DNA of 64,000 nt from JAPPFW01 sp965231815 (lineage in GTDB: Bacteria; Actinomycetota; Acidimicrobiia; Spongiisociales; Spongiisociaceae): NCBI GenBank assembly GCA_965231815.1, contig OZ246890.1, positions 558,001-622,000 on the forward strand, read 5' to 3'. Below are positions 1 to 9,104 of this stretch, one piece after another (within the stretch, counting starts at the first letter, position 1; each line of letters begins with the position of its first letter). The translations under genes and the position numbers were made by a program. The notes beneath the pieces are model-generated. The model was not told the DNA's origin, did not search any database, and saw only the letters and a list, made by a program, of their open reading frames with translations.

Positions 1-261
1 CAGGAGGTTCACTCCAAGATGCTGCTCGGATTGCAGGAGGTGAAGGCTCGGCGCGCCACGGTCATCGCCGTGGCCTACGAGGACGACCCGGATATAGGGT
101 TGGTCGCTGACCATGTGCTTCGTATCCCCCGCACCGCCGATCCGTTCTCGCCGATTCTGGCGGCGATACCCCTGCAACTGCTCGCCTACTACGTCGCCCT
201 CCATCTCGGTCGAGATATCGACCAGCCGAGGAACCTGGCCAAGAGCGTGACTGTCGAATAG
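1..261 (+). CDS. glmS: Glutamine-fructose-6-phosphate aminotransferase, C-terminal end (partial)
   Basis: The frame is open from base 1 and ends at a TAG at 259-261, giving the last 86 residues of a protein that starts before the window. The residues match the second SIS (sugar isomerase) domain of GlmS, which makes glucosamine-6-phosphate for cell-wall synthesis in the cytoplasm. The end, PRNLAKSVTVE, is the characteristic GlmS C-terminus that contributes to the active site. The nearby acpS fits a common actinobacterial glmS-acpS neighbourhood, here separated by a repeat and a Fic gene. The family assignment is secure; only the upstream part is unseen. Confidence 0.93.
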   Translation, partial: QEVHSKMLLGLQEVKARRATVIAVAYEDDPDIGLVADHVLRIPRTADPFSPILAAIPLQLLAYYVALHLGRDIDQPRNLAKSVTVE

Positions 262-376
262 GTCGATCTCAACCCCGTACATACCGAGGATCGAGCCCCG
301 AGGTCGACACGCCAACCAACCCCCGAACCCGCACTCCCACGGCCTGCGCACTTAAGAAATGCGGGTAGTCGTGGCG

Positions 377-587
377 TTAGCCCCGATTATTTATGGATGG
401 GAGTTTGGAGGATGAGTGGAGTACACCAAAGTCGCGTCTTGACCAGGAAATACCGCCATTGGCGTTTCCTGTCCCGGTCCGGTGTAAGAGGTTCACCTGT
501 CGGGTGAACGGTAGGTTTTTTCTAATGCTCGGGTTGAGCTGGCGTTACATGCCTTGGTGTGTGGGAAACCTGAATAATCAGGGCTAG
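377..587 (-). repeat. MITE family A, copy 1 (about 210 bp)
   Basis: This non-coding block is bounded by imperfect terminal inverted repeats, TAGCCCCGATTATTTA at the left and TGAATAATCAGGGCTA at the right. It carries an internal hairpin (GTTCACC / GGTGAAC around 494-512). The same block recurs in the opposite orientation at 36791-37000 and 40691-40899, in part at 37300-37441, and as an end remnant at 61547-61576. It has no transposase, so it looks like a non-autonomous element. It sits between glmS and the Fic gene. Confidence 0.8.
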
Positions 588-624
588 TATCCGACAGGCC
601 ATTGACGGGCGGGGAGCATCGAAA

Positions 625-1995
625 ATGACCGTCAGCCTGGACGGGAGCCCTTACAGCCTGGAAGACACGGGTGGATGGGTATTCAACAAAGCCGACGAAC
701 TCCAGCAACGTGCTGATCTGTTGAGGGAACAGGGACGACTCTCGGAGCAAACGCTGCGCGCTTACTTCGGTGATACCCGCTTCCGCCAGATAGCGGAATC
801 TAATGCCATCGAGGGCAGCACGCTGGACGTCGGCGAAACCCAGATGGCCATCCTCAGAGGCGTTACAGTGACCGGACACGATCCTGCATTCTCGAAGGAT
901 GCCGTGAACCTATCGAAGGCCCTTGAGAGGATGGTAGAGCTGGCGCGAGATGCTTCACCCACGAACCTCGACCAGGTGAAGGAGATCCACGCCCTAGTCC
1001 TGGGTGACTCACCAGGCGCCGGGCTCCTTCGCACCCAGCCGGTCCGGATCGGTGGTTCACAACATCGACCGCCGGCGTCCTGGGGAGAGGTCATGTCCGC
1101 TATGGAGGATTGGGAGGGTTGGTCGAAGTCCAATAAAGAGGGCCAAGCCCTTCTTCGAGCCATCGTACTAAAGACCTGGCTGACCCACATCCATCCGTTC
1201 CTGGACGGTAACGGAAGAACTTCTCGGGCTGTGATGAACCTGGAACTCATCAGGGCCGGCCTTCCGAGCATCATCATCAGGCGCAAGGACCGTTCCAGGT
1301 ATTACGATGCTCTGGCGGAGTCGGACCGAGGAGGTGACATCGGCCCCATCGCGGAGTTGATCCTGGACCGCGCCCAGGACGCCTTGCGGGATCTGGTACG
1401 GCAGGCCACCGTGTATGAGGGCTTTGACGAAGCACGCGAAACGCTGCGAAAGGCCCAGGCACGGCGAGTTGCGATCTGGAACGACGCGGTGAGGCTCCTC
1501 TTCTCCCTGGTGGACGACGCCCTTGATGTAGCGTTCGGGGAGATCGGCGCCGTGACCACTCGTCGCTACGAGGAGGAGTTGTCGGTCGAGGACTACGCCA
1601 CATTGCTCGGGGGTACCCCTATAAGCAGATCCTGGCTGTATCGAGTGGATCTGCAAGTTCCCATTCTCGGGTCTCGGTCCTGGTTGGCCTGGGCGGGATA
1701 CAGAAGCTACGGCATGAGCCACTGGGAAGAGATGGGAGACGGTCCCTCCATCTTCTGGTCCGTGCCTGACCCCACCGGCTATCGCCCTTGGGTTCTCGCC
1801 GGATCCGACTCCCCGGGAGTAGAGGAGATGACTCTCCGTCTACCCGACGTCGATCAGTGGATCGCTCGGTTACCTGAGGGCGGAGAGATTACGAGATTAC
1901 GTCCGAGCGAGGTCGCCAACCGTATTGCAGTTGCCGTGACCGAACAGGCCGCGGGCAGTCCGCAACATTCTTCGCATCTCCGTACCTACCGGTAA
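625..1995 (+). CDS. Fic domain protein (predicted AMPylase, class II autoinhibited)
   Basis: The 456-residue product contains the Fic active-site motif HPFLDGNGRTSR at about residues 190-201, where the His is the catalytic base and GNGR holds the ATP phosphates. An N-terminal SNAIEG (residues 59-64) matches the (S/T)xxxE(G/N) inhibitory helix that blocks the site in class II Fic proteins. Such enzymes usually transfer AMP to hydroxyl side chains; the target here is unknown. About 200 residues follow the Fic core and probably hold a target-binding or DNA-binding region. The ATG follows a GGGGAG ribosome site. The gene stands alone between glmS and acpS, just after a MITE, and may be an insertion into a core locus. 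Confidence 0.9.
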   Translation: MTVSLDGSPYSLEDTGGWVFNKADELQQRADLLREQGRLSEQTLRAYFGDTRFRQIAESNAIEGSTLDVGETQMAILRGVTVTGHDPAFSKDAVNLSKALERMVELARDASPTNLDQVKEIHALVLGDSPGAGLLRTQPVRIGGSQHRPPASWGEVMSAMEDWEGWSKSNKEGQALLRAIVLKTWLTHIHPFLDGNGRTSRAVMNLELIRAGLPSIIIRRKDRSRYYDALAESDRGGDIGPIAELILDRAQDALRDLVRQATVYEGFDEARETLRKAQARRVAIWNDAVRLLFSLVDDALDVAFGEIGAVTTRRYEEELSVEDYATLLGGTPISRSWLYRVDLQVPILGSRSWLAWAGYRSYGMSHWEEMGDGPSIFWSVPDPTGYRPWVLAGSDSPGVEEMTLRLPDVDQWIARLPEGGEITRLRPSEVANRIAVAVTEQAAGSPQHSSHLRTYR

Positions 1996-2101
1996 GACCT
2001 GGCACGACCCACCGAGTTCGATCTCGTGACACCGGTTATGAAGTAGTCGACGGTGGAAGCGGGGCCGCCGACGACCGAACCATTCCCCCTACCCTTGGGT
2101 T

Positions 2102-2500
2102 GTGCGCATCATCGGACTCGGCGTCGACCTTGCCGATATTTCCAGGATCGAGCGGGTACTGGTCCGCTATCCCCGCTTCGCGCAGCGTTGTTTCACCGCT
2201 CACGAGCAACAGTATGCGGAGCGGTTCGCCCACCCGGCCCGCCGTTACGCGGCCCGCTTCGCCGGCAAGGAAGCGGTGATGAAGTCCCTCGGGACGGGTT
2301 ACCGGCAACTGCGGTGGGCGGATATCGAGATCACCGGCGGCGGCAAACCAACTGTGAACCTGTCACGAACCGCCGCCCTCCGAGCCGAGACGCTCGGCGT
2401 CACCCAAATCGAGGTAGCGATCACCCACACAGACACCGACGCGCTGGTATTTGCCGTAGCTCTCGGCCCACACGCGGACGATCCGACCCGGCCTTCTTAG
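2102..2500 (+). CDS. acpS: Holo-[acyl-carrier-protein] synthase
   Basis: This 132-residue protein transfers 4'-phosphopantetheine from CoA to a serine of acyl carrier protein, switching on fatty-acid synthesis. The N-terminal GLGVDLADISRIERV holds the metal-binding Asp of the family, and RFAGKEAVMKSLGTG holds the second conserved acidic/lysine motif. Length is normal for AcpS. The start is GTG. It ends 14 bp before the end of the convergent ATPase pseudogene on the other strand. The intact sequence and core role suggest purifying selection, unlike many neighbours. Confidence 0.93.
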   Translation: MRIIGLGVDLADISRIERVLVRYPRFAQRCFTAHEQQYAERFAHPARRYAARFAGKEAVMKSLGTGYRQLRWADIEITGGGKPTVNLSRTAALRAETLGVTQIEVAITHTDTDALVFAVALGPHADDPTRPS

Positions 2501-2513
2501 GTCGGCTGACCGC

Positions 2514-4001
2514 TCATCTCGCGGTGCCGAACTCCGGTTTCAACTGACCCAAGTGATGTCCAATGGGAGACCCACCGATGAAATCGCCGAGGGCCGAACG
2601 GGCGATTGGCAAGGAGGTCCCATTGCCGGCTGAGAGGTCGGTCCGCCAAGTGTCGGCTACAGGTCGGAAGACGCTAATCGGCCCGTGGTCTCCCGTCAGC
2701 CCTCGCTGGACGAAAACGATGTCTTCGAAAGACATCTGCCTGGCGACCTCCGGGGAATGAGAATTGACGATTACCTGCCGGAGTGGATTGTCGGGAGCCA
2801 CCGACCCTTGCAAGTCAACCGCGTAATCACGGAGCAACTCTACGAGATTGGGTATTCGAGACGGATGGATACCATTCTCCGGTTCCTCTATGCACAGTAC
2901 GGCGCGGTCACGAGTATCCACCAGCATCAGGGCCAGGGCAATGTAACGAAGGGTTCCGTCGGACAGGGAACGAGCGTATAGCCAATTGTCTACGCCTACG
3001 ATCCGCGCACGAAGAGCAAGCCGATCGACCACGGTGTCGACGAATACATCCAACTCCTCGACATCGGAGGTCAACTGCCGGAGGCGGTAGAGGAGTTCGG
3101 TCTTGGTGTTGGGATCGTTCGTGACCAGCGCGTGAAGAGTGGCGGGGATCCGACCGCCCGAGGCGGATACATTGTGAGGACGCACCCACCGCCCATCAGG
3201 GCTCCTCATGGCGCTCGGCTCCAGATGTAGAACCCGCCAGGACGACATTTCCCGCTTAGCCGCTAGTACTGTCGGATAATCGGCGGTGTTGGTCCCTCCA
3301 ACCACCGTGAGCGGCGATCGACCTACCGGCGAAGGTCTTCCCCGGCTCCCGCCGTCTCCGTGCAACACGACGCGTTCACCCCTGGTCGAGATCAATGGTC
3401 CGCCCCTCCGTGCTCCTAGGAGGGTCCTGAATAACGAGTCTCACGGGGTTCGGTGGTCGGCAAACTGCCTGGTCAGAGAGTTGCGGGTTAGCGGCTGAAC
3501 CCCTTTGGACGGGGTTTCTCAGCACCCTCCTAGAGTAACCGAGCTCTTGAAAAAGGGTGACGTTGAGAACCCGACGAACTTGTGGAAATCGCCCAACTTT
3601 ATGTGGGTCAGGCTTTCGTATTCTACGACAAGACGATCAGATTCGGATGCATGCCGTAGTTTCAATCCATATCTGAGAAGAGTGGTGCTCGGCCTTGCGG
3701 GCCGGCCGAAGTCATCGGTTACCTCGTCCGGCACGATCATGTCCGCCGACATCTCGATTATGCGAGTCGGGTCTCGGGCGAAGATGAGATCGAGAGGAGA
3801 GTACCCGTCGATGGTTGCATGCCTAACTCTTGTAGCAGCCTCGGATATGTCGTGTTCCGCCAACTGGCTGAGAAAGTGAATGGCATCGAATAGGTTGCTC
3901 TTCCCCACCCCGTTGTGACCCACAAAGCAGGTAAAGGGGCCGAACCGAACGCGAGCCTCCTTGATACTCTTGAAGTTCTTGACCGACAACGCTACGAGCA
4001 T
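2514..4001 (-). pseudogene. AAA15-type (OLD/RecF-like) ATPase split by a MITE
   Basis: The 5' part (4001 to about 3534) encodes an N-terminal P-loop (GHNGVGKSNLFDAI) after a LVALSVKNFKSIKEA opening typical of AAA15/OLD-like ATPases. The 3' part (about 3415 to 2514) holds the Walker B region CIEEPENGIHPSR and the later NSHSPE motif. A 118-bp element at 3416-3533 lies between them and puts a stop in the first part. Removing 114 bp, that is the element with one CTAG copy, restores one open frame of 457 residues across ...SSVTLGARRGGPLIS. The family often works in anti-phage systems, but no partner is evident here. As it stands the protein cannot be made whole. Confidence 0.85.
3416..3533. mobile_element. 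MITE family B, copy 1 (118 bp, inserted in ATPase gene)
   Basis: The ends are CTAGGAGGGTCCTGA and its near-complement TCAGCACCCTCCTAG. The interior carries a small hairpin, AACCCC / GGGGTT. A second copy of the same length lies at 39001-39118. Both begin and end in CTAG, which can be read as a 4-bp target duplication. IS5-group elements are known to duplicate YTAR sites, so such an element could move it; this is inference. No protein is encoded. Confidence 0.85.
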
Positions 4002-4169
4002 CTTGCGCCTAGCTTCCCTAAGGACACGACTCGGGGCGGCCTGCGCGCCCGACCGCCTACTACGTCACCACGACGATAGTGGCGTTAGCGAGAGCGTAGG
4101 CGAGCCGCGGTGAAACCTTGGAACCGAACGAGGTCACCGTCTTGCGCTGCCGGCCTATCGGCGTAAGGC

Positions 4170-5558
4170 TCATTGGCGAAGATCCGGATCCCCACCCGCC
4201 AGGTTGCGCAGGTGGGGTAGCGCACTCTCGAACTCTTGCTCGGAGCACCCGAGGTATTGCGCCGCCGAGTCGGACGTAATCAAACCAGCCTCGACCGCCT
4301 CGACCGTAAGTACGGCGAGCCGACCGCGGCGTTGTTCTGGTGTCCCTGGGATCGGGAAGAAGTCCAGCGTGAAATCCTCAGCAGCGCGCTGCTCATCCGT
4401 TGGCGTTGCGCGTATGGATGACTCGGACGGAAGTTCCGCCTGCCGGTACCAAGCATTACCGACGTGAAATCGGGCGGCAACTCGGCCGATCCCGAACTTG
4501 GACACGACCCTCTCGATAGCCTCCGCTCTTACGTTGGCCACGTCCGGAACGAGGAGCTTCACGGCCTCTCGGGGGGCTAGGAACTCCACCGCGAACGCGT
4601 TAGCACGCTGCTCTACCTCATCGTGCGGCCCGTCATCCTCCGTATTGCGGTCCATCAGTTGGTAGCTATCCACCCTTACGCTCTCGAGTCGGGCTTCTGT
4701 GTCAAAGAGGATGTGAGCCAGTTCATGCGCCAGCGTTGTGCGACGTATCCAGATGTTGGCGTTTGCGCCCGTGACATTGAGAACGATGCCGCGTCGGTCG
4801 TGTGACGAGATAGTGGCGCCCGCGATGGCCGACGGTAGTTCGACTTGCACGATCGGGATGCCGAGTCGTCGCTCCACCAAGTCCCGCATCGAGGGGATTG
4901 GATCGAGACTGCCGATTCCTAAGCGTTGGCGGGCATGCTGAGCGAGGCGGTACCCGGAACGCCAGGTTGGTGGACCGAAGTCAGACGAGGGCTCGAAGCC
5001 CGATGCCTTCTCGGGCTTCTTGAGCCAGTCTTGGAGACTGCTTTGAGACCGGATTATGGATGCGGCTTCAGAGAACCTGAGCACCGTTCGAGGAGTAAGA
5101 CGTGTTCCTCCATCGGTTGGTGGGACTTGTTCGAGAACGCGAAGCCTGACCCCGAGGTCTGTGTCGGCCCCGGAGCTCTCTTCGACGCTCAACCGAAGGG
5201 GATCGAGGCCGAGCACGAAGGCCAAATGTTCTAGCTGGCGGATCTCGATCCGATCAGCGTTAACTTCAGCGGTTTCAACGACGTGCGGGCCGACATTTGC
5301 CGCGCTCGCGAGGTTCTTTATCGTCACACCCAGGTTTTCGCGCTGCGTACGGAGCGCATTCTCGATTACCCCCCGACTTCTCAGCAGCACCGCCGAGAGG
5401 TGCTCATTGATCTCAGCGAAGACCGCATTGCCGTACGCCTTTCGCGCTTCAAACTCTGTCAACCGACGGCCTATGGCGGCGCTCCCCGGCTCATACCGGG
5501 CCAACTGGTACTTGCCCCGCACGAACAACGCCGATGATGGTTCGTTCATTGTTGTCAC
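4170..5558 (-). CDS. HTH plus ImmA/IrrE-type zinc peptidase
   Basis: The 462-residue protein has an N-terminal helix-turn-helix-like region (about residues 65-120) and a C-terminal ImmA/IrrE peptidase domain with the zinc motif HELAH at 278-282, followed by EQRANAFAVEFLAP, the usual third-ligand region. ImmA-type proteases cleave repressors of mobile elements or stress regulons. The start overlaps the stop of the upstream gene by 4 bp (ATGA), so the two are probably translated together. The pairing resembles protease-regulator or toxin-antitoxin pairs, but the partner is not a family I recognise. Confidence 0.85.
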   Translation of the reverse strand: MTTMNEPSSALFVRGKYQLARYEPGSAAIGRRLTEFEARKAYGNAVFAEINEHLSAVLLRSRGVIENALRTQRENLGVTIKNLASAANVGPHVVETAEVNADRIEIRQLEHLAFVLGLDPLRLSVEESSGADTDLGVRLRVLEQVPPTDGGTRLTPRTVLRFSEAASIIRSQSSLQDWLKKPEKASGFEPSSDFGPPTWRSGYRLAQHARQRLGIGSLDPIPSMRDLVERRLGIPIVQVELPSAIAGATISSHDRRGIVLNVTGANANIWIRRTTLAHELAHILFDTEARLESVRVDSYQLMDRNTEDDGPHDEVEQRANAFAVEFLAPREAVKLLVPDVANVRAEAIERVVSKFGIGRVAARFHVGNAWYRQAELPSESSIRATPTDEQRAAEDFTLDFFPIPGTPEQRRGRLAVLTVEAVEAGLITSDSAAQYLGCSEQEFESALPHLRNLAGGDPDLRQ

Positions 5559-6076
5559 CGTTCCTGCCCGCGCCAGACGCGGTGGGGCTTATCCGTTTCC
5601 TGATCCCATCCCAGCGAGAGCACCTCGAAGCCAACGGAGCGAAAGAGACGCTCGGCGTCCTCCAAATGCGACGGATGTCTGGGTGGATACCGGCCGGACG
5701 AGCCTGATAGGTACACACGGGGCGGTTCGCCGAACCAGATTTCTCCGCCAATCGACGCTTCCCCGCCGCCGGTAAGGTTCGTATGGTGCAGGTTCCTGTC
5801 TCCCAGGCGAGGCAGCGGATCCTGGGAGATACAGGGCCGTCCACGCTGATCGATCACCCATAGATGACAGCTCTCTCCATCGTTTTCGTTGGATCTCCTG
5901 GGTTGACCTATCAGAACCCTCAACGGAACTTCGTTCAAATACCAGAGGCCATCGGTGGGGAACACCTGCTCCAACTCGACCGACGGATAGCCGCCGTCGA
6001 TGCGATGACGGTAAGGCCGTGGTGGGTAACGGTTGAGGAACTCGCCGAGGGCGGCATCGCCCGTCAGATCTGCCAT
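5555..6076 (-). CDS. Uncharacterised partner of ImmA/IrrE gene
   Basis: This 173-residue protein is not recognised. It has no signal peptide or membrane segment, is rich in Arg, Pro and Gly, and has several Trp residues near its end (LGWDQETDKPHRVW). It is the first gene of a two-gene unit: its stop overlaps the start of the ImmA/IrrE gene by 4 bp. About 170 bp of non-coding DNA separates it from the divergent DUF3644 gene and must hold both promoters. Co-translation suggests it is the substrate, toxin or partner of the peptidase. Confidence 0.7.
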   Translation of the reverse strand: MADLTGDAALGEFLNRYPPRPYRHRIDGGYPSVELEQVFPTDGLWYLNEVPLRVLIGQPRRSNENDGESCHLWVIDQRGRPCISQDPLPRLGDRNLHHTNLTGGGEASIGGEIWFGEPPRVYLSGSSGRYPPRHPSHLEDAERLFRSVGFEVLSLGWDQETDKPHRVWRGQER

Positions 6077-6250
6077 ATGCTGTCCCCTACCTTAACCACC
6101 ATTATTCCAACCGCAAATGTGTGAACACCGATAGCTGTGCTCCGGCATTACGGGACTTCGAGCATCATCGTGTTTATCCTCCGGAACCACAGAGAGAGCT
6201 GCGCGACGCAGGGAGGGCACAGGTTTGGTGGAGGACCGAGACGAAAACTG

Positions 6251-7543
6251 ATGATAGATGAGGAACACGTCCAGCTTGCTGAAGAAATGCTCGAGCGTTG
6301 GCGGCAGGGCGAGTCGAAGTCTCGTCTCGAGACAGAGTATTGGGGTAAGGGTACCGCTCACGGCAAGGCCTTCACCGGGTATGTGAGGAGATGGCTCGAA
6401 GTGGAGACGGAACAGCCTTCAAGCCAGAGCAAGAGAATCGCCGAATTGGAAGCGCTGCTGCGCGTACACGGTATATCACCCACTGGACGCGACGATCTGC
6501 CCGAGGAGTGTCGGCTGTTGGCCAAGAGCCGTGAGAGCGCTCTGGCGGCGATCCGCGCCTATAACGACCCTGATGCAGGATTCAGAACGCATACGTTCGT
6601 AGTCCTGATGGTCATCGCTTGGAACTCGTTGTTTCTAGCGATACTGGAGAGAGCGAATGTGGATTACTACGAACCCGATAAGAACGGCACTAGAAACAGC
6701 GGGAAAGTGCGGGGTACGCGAGATCTCGCCAAGCTAGCCCTTGACGGTGACGAGTACGGTGCGGTCCAACAAAACCTAGATTTCTTCCTTCGGCTTCGGA
6801 ACAAGATATCTCACTACTACGTGCCCGCGTTGGATGCGGCGGTGGTTGGCGAAGCACAGGCGATGCTTCTGAATTTCGAGAACCTATTGGCGGCCGAGTT
6901 CGGGGAGGAGGCTGCCTTGGGTGCCCGGCTGATGGTACCGCTACAGCTAAGTGGCTTCCATAACGAGGGGTCGCTCAGGTCTCTGCGTCAAGCGCAGTCT
7001 CAGCTTCCCCTAGAGGTGTCAAGCTTCCTTACTCGCCACCGCCAAGCTGTTGACGAGGATGTGCTTGCCAGTCCCGAATACTGCCTCAGGATATTCTTCA
7101 TTCCTGTCACCGCGAACAGAGAACGCTCAGCCGATGCCGTGGTCAACTTCATTCGACCCGACCAAGTGACTCCAGAACTGGAGAAGGAACTTTCAAACAT
7201 CGGTGTCGTTACAAAGCGACGCATCACGCCTGTCGCATCAGCAGACCTCCTCAATCCAACCGAGGTTGTGACACGCGTTGCCGAGCGCTTGCCGTACCAG
7301 TTCACGATGCATGCTCACATTATGTGCTGGAGGCACTACAAGGTGCGGCCTCCATCTGATTCCCTTGAGCCTGAGGGTACAGACGATCGTTACTGCCGAT
7401 GGGACCGGTTGGCGAAGGGATATGGCTATACCAACGCCTGGGTTAACAAGCTCGTGCGAGACCTGAGCGATAAAGACAACTACCGGTCCGTTGTCGGCAC
7501 TGCACCAATTGGCAGTAGTAATTATCCGTCGGGCGTTGGCTAG
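6251..7543 (+). CDS. DUF3644-family protein
   Basis: The stretch LLAKSRESALAAIRAYNDPD followed by RTHTFVVLMVIAWNSLFLAIL matches the opening of the DUF3644 domain, and RLRNKISHYYVPALD is a second conserved block. The function of the family is not established; members often sit in defence islands. I chose the ATG at 6251 over an upstream frame start at 6137 because it follows GGTGGAGGA and avoids low-complexity residues. The product is 430 residues. It is divergent from the ImmA/IrrE pair. Confidence 0.75.
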   Translation: MIDEEHVQLAEEMLERWRQGESKSRLETEYWGKGTAHGKAFTGYVRRWLEVETEQPSSQSKRIAELEALLRVHGISPTGRDDLPEECRLLAKSRESALAAIRAYNDPDAGFRTHTFVVLMVIAWNSLFLAILERANVDYYEPDKNGTRNSGKVRGTRDLAKLALDGDEYGAVQQNLDFFLRLRNKISHYYVPALDAAVVGEAQAMLLNFENLLAAEFGEEAALGARLMVPLQLSGFHNEGSLRSLRQAQSQLPLEVSSFLTRHRQAVDEDVLASPEYCLRIFFIPVTANRERSADAVVNFIRPDQVTPELEKELSNIGVVTKRRITPVASADLLNPTEVVTRVAERLPYQFTMHAHIMCWRHYKVRPPSDSLEPEGTDDRYCRWDRLAKGYGYTNAWVNKLVRDLSDKDNYRSVVGTAPIGSSNYPSGVG

Positions 7544-7556
7544 ATTTCATATTGGC

Positions 7557-8246
7557 CTACACAACGAGTAGCAGTTCTAGGTTGTGCGTCTCCCGTAGTC
7601 CCCTCAGTCCATCCTGAAGCGACTCGGCGGCCTCCTTGATGATGTCGACCGATATGTTGGACGAGGCGAAGCGCTGTTTGAGGAACCTGTCGTAGTACTC
7701 GGTCAGTTGTTCCTTATCAAGCTGGTGGTAGGTAACGAGGCCCTTAGTGTAGCAACTGTAGAAACCTGAAGCGGCAAGGCTGTCCAGCGCCGCTTCGATG
7801 GTTGGGGACGAGACATAGGCGCCAACCTTCCCGAAGGAGAGATGTCTGAAGAGTTGGGGATACTCGTGGGCGAGATGCCGGAACCCGGCTTGAAGCTCGG
7901 TTGAAGTCGATCTGAATTGGCCTTCCGGGAAGTGGGCAAGTACCGCCGCCACTGCGTCTGAAGTCAGGAACCCGGACACTTGATGCCTTTCTGCTTCGGA
8001 AATGGGAAGGCGTAGCCACCGGCGATGGCCAGCTTCACGCCCCGATGATACTTTTTCCTCATGTTCAGACGCCTTTCGTTGCGATTCAAGCTGGTGGTCA
8101 ACGCGAGCCTCGGCTGCGAGGCTAGGCGCTGCGCCAACCGTATTGCGGGACGCCGGGGTTACGGACCCTGCCGCCCCTAACGCCCGACCTCGGTTTGGGA
8201 TCCCTCCCAATATGCCAAGAGGGTGTGACACTCGTAAACTCGGCAT
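7557..8246 (-). CDS. Uncharacterised protein, member of a local duplication
   Basis: The C-terminal two thirds (from about VSGFLTSDAVAAVLAHFP onward) reappear in damaged form at 9364-9770, so the homologous core is probably the real part. The first 80 residues of the longest frame are low-complexity and may not be translated. An alternative start, ATG near 8061 (MRKKYHRGVKLAI), is also conserved in the second copy but runs into a stop in its own frame, so a frameshift in both copies is possible. No family is recognised. It lies beside a fragment of the aminotransferase 3' end. Confidence 0.4.
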   Translation of the reverse strand: MPSLRVSHPLGILGGIPNRGRALGAAGSVTPASRNTVGAAPSLAAEARVDHQLESQRKASEHEEKVSSGREAGHRRWLRLPISEAERHQVSGFLTSDAVAAVLAHFPEGQFRSTSTELQAGFRHLAHEYPQLFRHLSFGKVGAYVSSPTIEAALDSLAASGFYSCYTKGLVTYHQLDKEQLTEYYDRFLKQRFASSNISVDIIKEAAESLQDGLRGLRETHNLELLLVV

Positions 8247-8267
8247 CCGGCCGCGTCTTGTCGGACA

Positions 8268-8397
8268 ACATCAGCTTCCGGATACGGAGGCGGTCTCGTT
8301 GAGCCGTTGGGCGAGTTCAGGAATGTCGGAGTCGTCGAGGTTGGCGAAGGACAGACGCAGGTAGCGGTCCTGGTCGGGTCCGAACATCGGTGTCGTC
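8268..8397 (-). pseudogene. Duplicated 3' end of the aminotransferase gene
   Basis: About 120 bases here are nearly identical to 9843-9962, the last 40 codons of the aminotransferase at 9845-11020 (ending NETASVSGS). The similarity stops abruptly around 8395, where unrelated sequence leading to the HigA-like gene begins. It has no start and is a remnant of the segmental duplication that also copied the neighbouring uncharacterised gene. Confidence 0.8.
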
Positions 8398-8426
8398 ACC
8401 GGGCCAAATGCTCCAAAAGGCTGGTG

Positions 8427-8732
8427 TCAGTGCGCTGGAGCCAGGTTGACCGTGATCGTCATGTCGAGGGCTGCTGCGGCTTTGTGGAGGGTTGTGAGCG
8501 TGGCGCTCGTGCCGCCGGCCTCGAGGCGGGCAACCGCTGCCTGGCTTGTCGACATGCGAGCGGCAAGGTCGCGCTGTGTCAGACCCGCGGCTTCTCGCGC
8601 GTCGCGGACCTTCTCCCCCACCTCTATAGCCAGGCGAGCCGTGGCGAGGAACTCGTCGAACTCGACACGCTCCTGGGTGCTCATCGTGTTGAGCCGACTG
8701 TCTCGCAACTCTTCGATCGTTGGCCGCGCCAT
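8427..8732 (-). CDS. higA: HigA-like XRE antitoxin
   Basis: The 101-residue protein has a helix-turn-helix of the XRE class (GLTQRDLAARMSTSQAAVARLE, about residues 50-72). Its start overlaps the stop of the toxin gene by one base (TGATG), the toxin-first order usual for HigBA. It should bind the toxin and repress the operon. Two TGATATCA palindromes just upstream of the toxin start are a plausible operator. The gene pair sits between the two arms of a local duplication, suggesting it was inserted there. Confidence 0.85.
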   Translation of the reverse strand: MARPTIEELRDSRLNTMSTQERVEFDEFLATARLAIEVGEKVRDAREAAGLTQRDLAARMSTSQAAVARLEAGGTSATLTTLHKAAAALDMTITVNLAPAH

Positions 8733-9070
8733 CAGTCCTCCTCGGCTCCATGTCCTTCAGCAAGGCACCGTCGCATCGCCCGGCGGGCCCGCCGGACTTC
8801 GGCCCGCTCGTTCCGCCTCTGCTTGCGGAACGTCGTCAAGAGAACGATCCGACGGTCGTCCGCGAAGTAGAACGTGATTCGCCGCGCGACGCGGTCCACG
8901 CCGACCCGAAGTTCGAAGAGTCCGTCGCCTAGCGCACGTGACGCCGGAAACCGCAGACGGTTGCCGTCCTCGGCGAGGCGCTCTACTGCCGCTACCACCG
9001 TTGCGAACTCTCTCACGGAGAGCGACTCGATCCATTGTTCGACTTCCGGCTCAACCTCTACCGACCACAT
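8732..9070 (-). CDS. higB: HigB/Gp49-like (RelE superfamily) toxin
   Basis: The 112-residue basic protein begins MWSVEVEPEVEQWIESL and contains ELRVGVDRVARRITFYFADDRRIVLL, the core strands of phage-derived Gp49/HigB toxins. These cleave mRNA on the ribosome. The Arg-rich tail (KQRRNERAEVRRARRAMRR) fits RNA binding. The ATG lies at 9068-9070, immediately next to the predicted operator. The partner is the overlapping XRE antitoxin. Confidence 0.85.
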   Translation of the reverse strand: MWSVEVEPEVEQWIESLSVREFATVVAAVERLAEDGNRLRFPASRALGDGLFELRVGVDRVARRITFYFADDRRIVLLTTFRKQRRNERAEVRRARRAMRRCLAEGHGAEED

Positions 9071-9089
9071 GATATCAGCAATGATATCA
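9070..9089. promoter_or_regulatory. Predicted HigA operator
   Basis: The palindrome TGATATCA occurs twice, at 9070-9077 and 9082-9089, separated by 4 bp and overlapping the toxin start codon. Paired palindromes at this place are typical of antitoxin autorepression sites. The assignment is inference from position and symmetry. Confidence 0.5.
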
Positions 9090-9104
9090 AACGCCTAGCC
9101 AGAC

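Noticed and set aside
5056..5775. 239-aa frame on the + strand
   Set aside because: It is antisense to the ImmA/IrrE gene, with Arg/Ser-rich composition typical of shadow frames.
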